NCBI GenBank assembly: GCA_017311185.1
Contig: JAESUZ010002877.1
Coordinates: 735,001 to 799,000, forward strand
Length of the DNA stretch: 64,000 nt
Direction: 5' to 3'
Source: Proteles cristata cristata
Lineage: Eukaryota; Chordata; Mammalia; Carnivora; Hyaenidae
Below the pieces are notes generated by a model. It saw only the letters and a list, made by a program, of their open reading frames with translations, had not been told where the DNA came from and ran no database searches. Numbering within the stretch: the first letter of the stretch is position 1; every line of letters starts with the position of its first letter. The position numbers and the translations under genes were made by a program. This document shows, in pieces, positions 61,451 to 64,000 of this stretch.

Positions 61451-64000
61451 TCATTTATTCAACACTTGGTAACTTAATGTATACATCCCCTCTAAATGTA
61501 TCAGAAGTTGCAGGCCTATAAAGAAAAGAAGAGGCTGTCCTATGGCTTAGGATCTTTCAGACCCTTGGATCATTTTCAGCCTGTGCTCATTTGTCATAGA
61601 GCACCCTGTGCTCTGAAACATCTGGTAAAGGTCAGGCAGCCTGATAAAAGTCTGGAGGGCCCAAGTGTCTAACATATCGGAATCTATGGAGCTTACTGGA
61701 GCCCATAAGCTAGCGTGACTCAGGTAGCACTCTGAAGAACTGGCCCTACTTTACCCTTACAACTTGCCTGACTAAACAACTTGCTCTTATTTACAGCAAA
61801 AGCATGGCATATGCAGTGGTGGTTGCCCGCCCACCCCCTACCCTGGCAAAAAAAAAAATGGTTTGGAGTTGGAGTTAGCTGCTGCTATTAGTGTATTAGT
61901 GTATCATTATTATTCAAGGTATTTTATTACCTCTCTTTTATAGTAAACTGCAGAATTTTGCATAGAATTTATGAATTTTAGGAAACGTCAAGTTTTTAAG
62001 TAGCTTCCTTCTTCTCTAGGCAGGTCTTAATTCTAAATGTAACATGCCTGAAAAAACACTACTGCAAGTCTCCTCTTCAGCTTGGTATTTAATATAAACA
62101 TCAAGCAATCACTGTTGCAAGTGTGGTTAGGCTCAAAGGCTGCCCGCCATTGTGTGAGTGTTGTACAGAAGACTGAAAGCTTAGACTATAAGCTCTTTAT
62201 TAATAATAATTGCTTAGCCATTGCACAATAACCTGGAACAGCTGTTTGGTGAATGAAAGAATAATTCAAAGCAAAGTAGGCCAGAAATAAAACACTTCCA
62301 AACCACATTTCAGAATAGCTCCTTTGTGTCAACTAGGTGCATGTCTGCAGAGAGAGTTTTTGCGAGGACAGGTGGATAGTATGGGGCCTTTATAGTAATT
62401 ACATCACCATCTGGTACTATCTTTATAGCAAAAACAGTTCTGATGTCCTGCGTTCTACATATGTTATAGAATCAAGTAGCTCGATGATGGAATCACAGGA
62501 CTGGCAGTCTTCAGTAACGCAGGGACTGAGCCAACAGATTGCCCTGAGAAATGGTTTTGAAGCACATCTGTGAAACGTATGATCCTACCCATACCGGCAT
62601 TTATTTCTTTGAGGTATCACTTTACACTTGAGTTTTCCTTGGTGGAGTAGTTTTGAGAGATTTCTGAGGCTAAATTAGGAATTTCTGTTCCTTATTTGAG
62701 TTCCAAGAATTGTGCCTTTCCTGCCCTCCGCCTAAATTGGAAGATATAAACCGTGGGAAAAGTCTCTTTACAAACTGTTGAGTAAGTTATCTAACTTGGT
62801 TTATTTGGTCTATTCGGGAGGTCTTTCACATCCATGGAATCCTCTTTCTATTAATTCTTTTCAACCTAAAGCTACAAGTTTTTGTCCTGCGCTTCTGAGT
62901 CCTGCTGGCAAAGGCAGGCACAAAGGACCAGAGGTAGGAAGTTGACATGGAGCTTGTGTCTCCCTGTTCAGATAAGCCTCTCCCCTTTCCAATATTTACT
63001 CCTTCTCCAATTAAAAAGAGAGAGGGAAATAGAAGAATGAGGTGTATATATAGCTTTGTAAGGAGGGTTTGCTTAACTGAGGTCCTAAAGAGCCTGAAGA
63101 ACATGCATTGGTGCCGTTCTTCTGTCCCAGGCACTTTAAAAGTTGACCAAAACGAGACAGCCTCTACCCTTGGCACCTTCATCTATCTCACTTACGCCTG
63201 GGAAGAATGTGGGTGCTAATTTTAGACCCAGAGACTAAGATGCACAAAGGGCAAGTATCATAAAGCATTTTTAGAGCCAGAAACAGATTTAAGTTCCTTG
63301 ACTCACTCCTGCTTTTACTCCAGACCACACAGTTGTACCCAAGTGAATTGCTGTTAGAATTGGTGCCTCAGAGGACACAATTGCTCGTAATTGGTAGCTA
63401 TAAGCCACTTCACTGAGAAAGCGCGGGGTCTTAGATGCTTTAAGAAAAAAAATTGACAGACTGAGGCCCGAGTGAGTCAGCCTCTTCTGAGTCAGAGCTT
63501 TTACGCCCATCTTTTAGACTGATCCTCTTCAATCTTGTTTTTTCCCTCTTTCGGGGAAGACAAGAGCCCTAAGGCAAAGATCTATCTCAAGTTGATGTAG
63601 AAGCCTTTCCCTCATAGCCCACCTCTGTCCAGTGTTTACCAAAGCATGGTTATCAAATCACCTGTTCGAATCCCTTGGGGTGCTTGTTAGACATGCAGAC
63701 TCCTGCTGCTCCCTCCCTGCACCCCAGAGAGAGTGCCACAGGAGACAGGAAGCTGGGCTGTGACCAGCATCTCAGGGGGTTCCTGGGTATGCTCAAGTCG
63801 GCCCTGGACCTCTGCCCTGGACCAGTGGTGCCCAAGCACGGCAGATCACCTGGATTACCTTGGGAGACTTTCTGAAAAGGTAATTACTAAAGTAGGACAC
63901 ATAAAAAATGGAAATAATATATGGACATAGTGAATACAATTAGAAGATAACCTCCAGCTTGCCACTGTTTGGTATTACTCTTCCAGACTTTTATCCAATT
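61451..64000. other. Intergenic region downstream of MLH3
   Basis: No gene was recognised. In human, EIF2B2 lies tail-to-tail with MLH3. I looked on the minus strand for its C-terminal coding end and did not find it, so it should lie beyond 64 kb. A MER5-like fossil lies at 63.6-63.87 kb; the rest looks unique. Confidence 0.6.
63635..63865. mobile_element. MER5-like hAT fossil
   Basis: Phrases taccaaagcatggttatc, ggtgcttgttagacatgcag, ctgggctgtgaccagcatct and gatcacctggattaccttgg resemble hAT-Charlie non-autonomous elements. Strongly diverged. Confidence 0.45.

Noticed and set aside
61451..64000. Search for the 3' coding end of EIF2B2 on the minus strand
   Set aside because: Expected from human synteny, but no frame here resembles its C-terminus; it probably begins beyond the window.

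Overview
The window is mammalian nuclear DNA, almost certainly from a cat-family carnivore (Felidae). Genes are split by GT-AG introns, and about 40 copies of a tRNA-derived carnivore SINE are present in both orientations. Their head (ggcgcctgggtggctcagtc), TC-rich body and A-rich AATAAA tail are of the feline type. Other mammalian fossils include L1, L2, MIR, an MLT1 LTR, MER5-type hAT elements and Tigger elements. The gene order matches human 14q24.3 read in reverse: (NEK9) - ZC2HC1C - ACYP1 - MLH3 - (EIF2B2).

Layout. 1-7.6 kb: no coding exon seen; by synteny this should be the 3' side of NEK9, but nothing in the sequence proves it. 7.6-15.6 kb: ZC2HC1C on the minus strand. It has a last exon with the second C2HC zinc finger, a 4.9 kb intron, a large exon with the N-terminus, coiled coil and first zinc finger, and a CpG-rich promoter near 15.3 kb. 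15.6-20.2 kb: intergenic, mostly L2, SINE and Tigger1 debris. 20.3-27.5 kb: ACYP1 on the plus strand, with an untranslated exon 1 and two coding exons giving the full 99-residue acylphosphatase, separated by a 6 kb intron loaded with an antisense L1 and nested SINEs. 27.5-29.0 kb: an MLT1 LTR, a SINE and an L2-like piece. 29.0-61.4 kb: MLH3 on the plus strand, with a CpG-island promoter, one very large coding exon (3,325 coding nt) and eleven smaller ones. I could join these in frame to a 1,469-residue protein with intact ATPase and endonuclease motifs. 61.4-64 kb: no gene seen; EIF2B2 should begin just beyond the window.

The genes are not an operon. MLH3 is a MutL-family mismatch-repair and meiotic crossover nuclease subunit that pairs with MLH1. 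ACYP1 is a small cytosolic acyl-phosphate hydrolase. ZC2HC1C is a poorly characterised double C2HC zinc-finger protein. No clearly new biological system was found. The most interesting signals are: a 33-bp in-frame tandem duplication in the MLH3 linker that accounts for exactly 11 extra residues relative to human; confinement of the whole DQHA endonuclease motif to a skippable 72-nt MLH3 exon; a possible spliced upstream ORF ending 16 nt before the MLH3 start; a SINE that may supply the poly(A) signal of a one-finger ZC2HC1C isoform; a young SINE subfamily; and sites where SINEs inserted repeatedly into the same target.
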